From Clostridium sp. CAG:221 (GTDB lineage: Bacteria > Bacillota > Clostridia > Clostridiales > Clostridiaceae), in NCBI GenBank assembly GCA_000435835.1, contig FR883426.1:6293-12207 (forward strand): a stretch of DNA of 5,915 nucleotides, given 5' to 3'. The position numbers and the translations under genes are program-made. Below, one piece after another: positions 5,746 through 5,915 of the stretch. Under the pieces are notes generated by a model. That model was not told the DNA's origin. It did not search any database and saw only the letters and a program-made list of their open reading frames with translations. Each line of letters begins with the position of its first letter. Within the stretch, counting starts at the first letter, position 1.

Positions 5746-5850
5746 ATGAGTGAAAAGAAAGACTGTTCATGTGCAAGCCAACAAGAAAAAGAAAAGAAGT
5801 GTAACAATCAAGGTGTTAAGCATAGTAAGAAAGTAAATAAAAAGGATTAA
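5746..5850 (+). CDS. 34-residue Cys/Lys-rich small protein, function unknown
   Basis: A complete small reading frame from ATG 5746 to TAA 5848-5850, preceded by AGGAGTGAT (5731-5739), a strong Shine-Dalgarno with about 10 nt spacing from GGAG. This is the same style of site as the gene before it. The product starts MSEKKDCSCASQQEKEKKC and is very hydrophilic: about a third of residues are Lys, three Cys are at 7, 9 and 19, and it has no membrane segment or signal peptide. The Cys-x-Cys with a third Cys ten residues on could bind a metal or form a disulfide, but that is a guess. I do not recognise a family. The binding site, the clean start and the biased composition argue for a real gene; its small size leaves doubt. 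Confidence 0.6.
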   Translation: MSEKKDCSCASQQEKEKKCNNQGVKHSKKVNKKD

Positions 5851-5910
5851 CAAAAAATATTGAAAAAAATATTGAAAAAAATATTGAAAAAAATATTGAA
5901 AAAATAGTTG
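5851..5910. repeat. Five tandem 12-bp A-tract repeats
   Basis: Units at 5851, 5863, 5875, 5887 and 5899. The middle three are identical (seven A then TATTG), the first has C for its first A, and the last has three changes (six A then TAGTTG). Each unit places a 6-7 bp A-tract every 12 bp. The array starts immediately after the stop codon of the 34-residue gene and runs into a -35 hexamer. Confidence 0.9.
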
Positions 5911-5913
5911 ACA
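5908..5913 (+). promoter_or_regulatory. Consensus -35 hexamer of a promoter continuing past the window
   Basis: A perfect TTGACA begins in the last A-tract unit, and the window ends 2 bp later, so the -10 cannot be seen. A-rich DNA directly upstream of -35 is the position of an UP element, contacted by the polymerase alpha C-terminal domains. Confidence 0.5.
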
Positions 5914-5915
5914 GG

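Noticed and set aside
5851..5910. CRISPR-like array
   Set aside because: The 12-bp units are directly contiguous with no unique spacers, so this is a simple tandem repeat.

Overview
The window is AT-rich throughout, with AT-biased codons, strong AGGAGG-type ribosome binding sites, short intergenic gaps and many hairpin-plus-T-tract terminators. Together with the gene families present, this points to a low-GC Firmicute, most likely a Clostridium sensu stricto relative. The genus is inferred from composition and gene families, not from a marker gene.

Left part, minus strand. A PfkB-family sugar kinase runs off the left edge (1-661). It is read from a near-perfect sigma-A promoter whose -35 box lies inside a 17-bp-arm palindrome, a likely operator. 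A short decayed reading-frame remnant (813-899) and a 19-bp-stem hairpin terminator (913-954) separate it from a complete sirtuin deacylase (958-1695).

Middle part, plus strand. A small Tyr/Pro-rich protein gene (1787-1998) has a good start and ribosome binding site but is broken by a one-base frameshift after three codons. A GNAT acetyltransferase (2165-2611) follows. Next is a CarD/CdnL-family RNA polymerase-binding regulator (2822-3319), whose leader holds a terminator-like hairpin that overlaps an alternative hairpin.

Right part, plus strand. A phytoene-desaturase-like FAD oxidoreductase (3501-4985) is split by one in-frame TAG codon. A second GNAT acetyltransferase (5087-5623) and a 34-residue Cys/Lys-rich small protein (5746-5850) follow. 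The window ends in five 12-bp A-tract repeats that abut a TTGACA -35 hexamer, so a promoter for an unseen downstream gene probably starts here.

Most genes are single transcription units with their own terminators. I see no operon and no evidence that these genes form one pathway. I found no RNA gene, CRISPR array, insertion sequence or clear new multi-gene system. The points most worth a second look are the two lesions (frameshift and amber codon), the kinase operator, the CarD-gene leader and the A-tract array.
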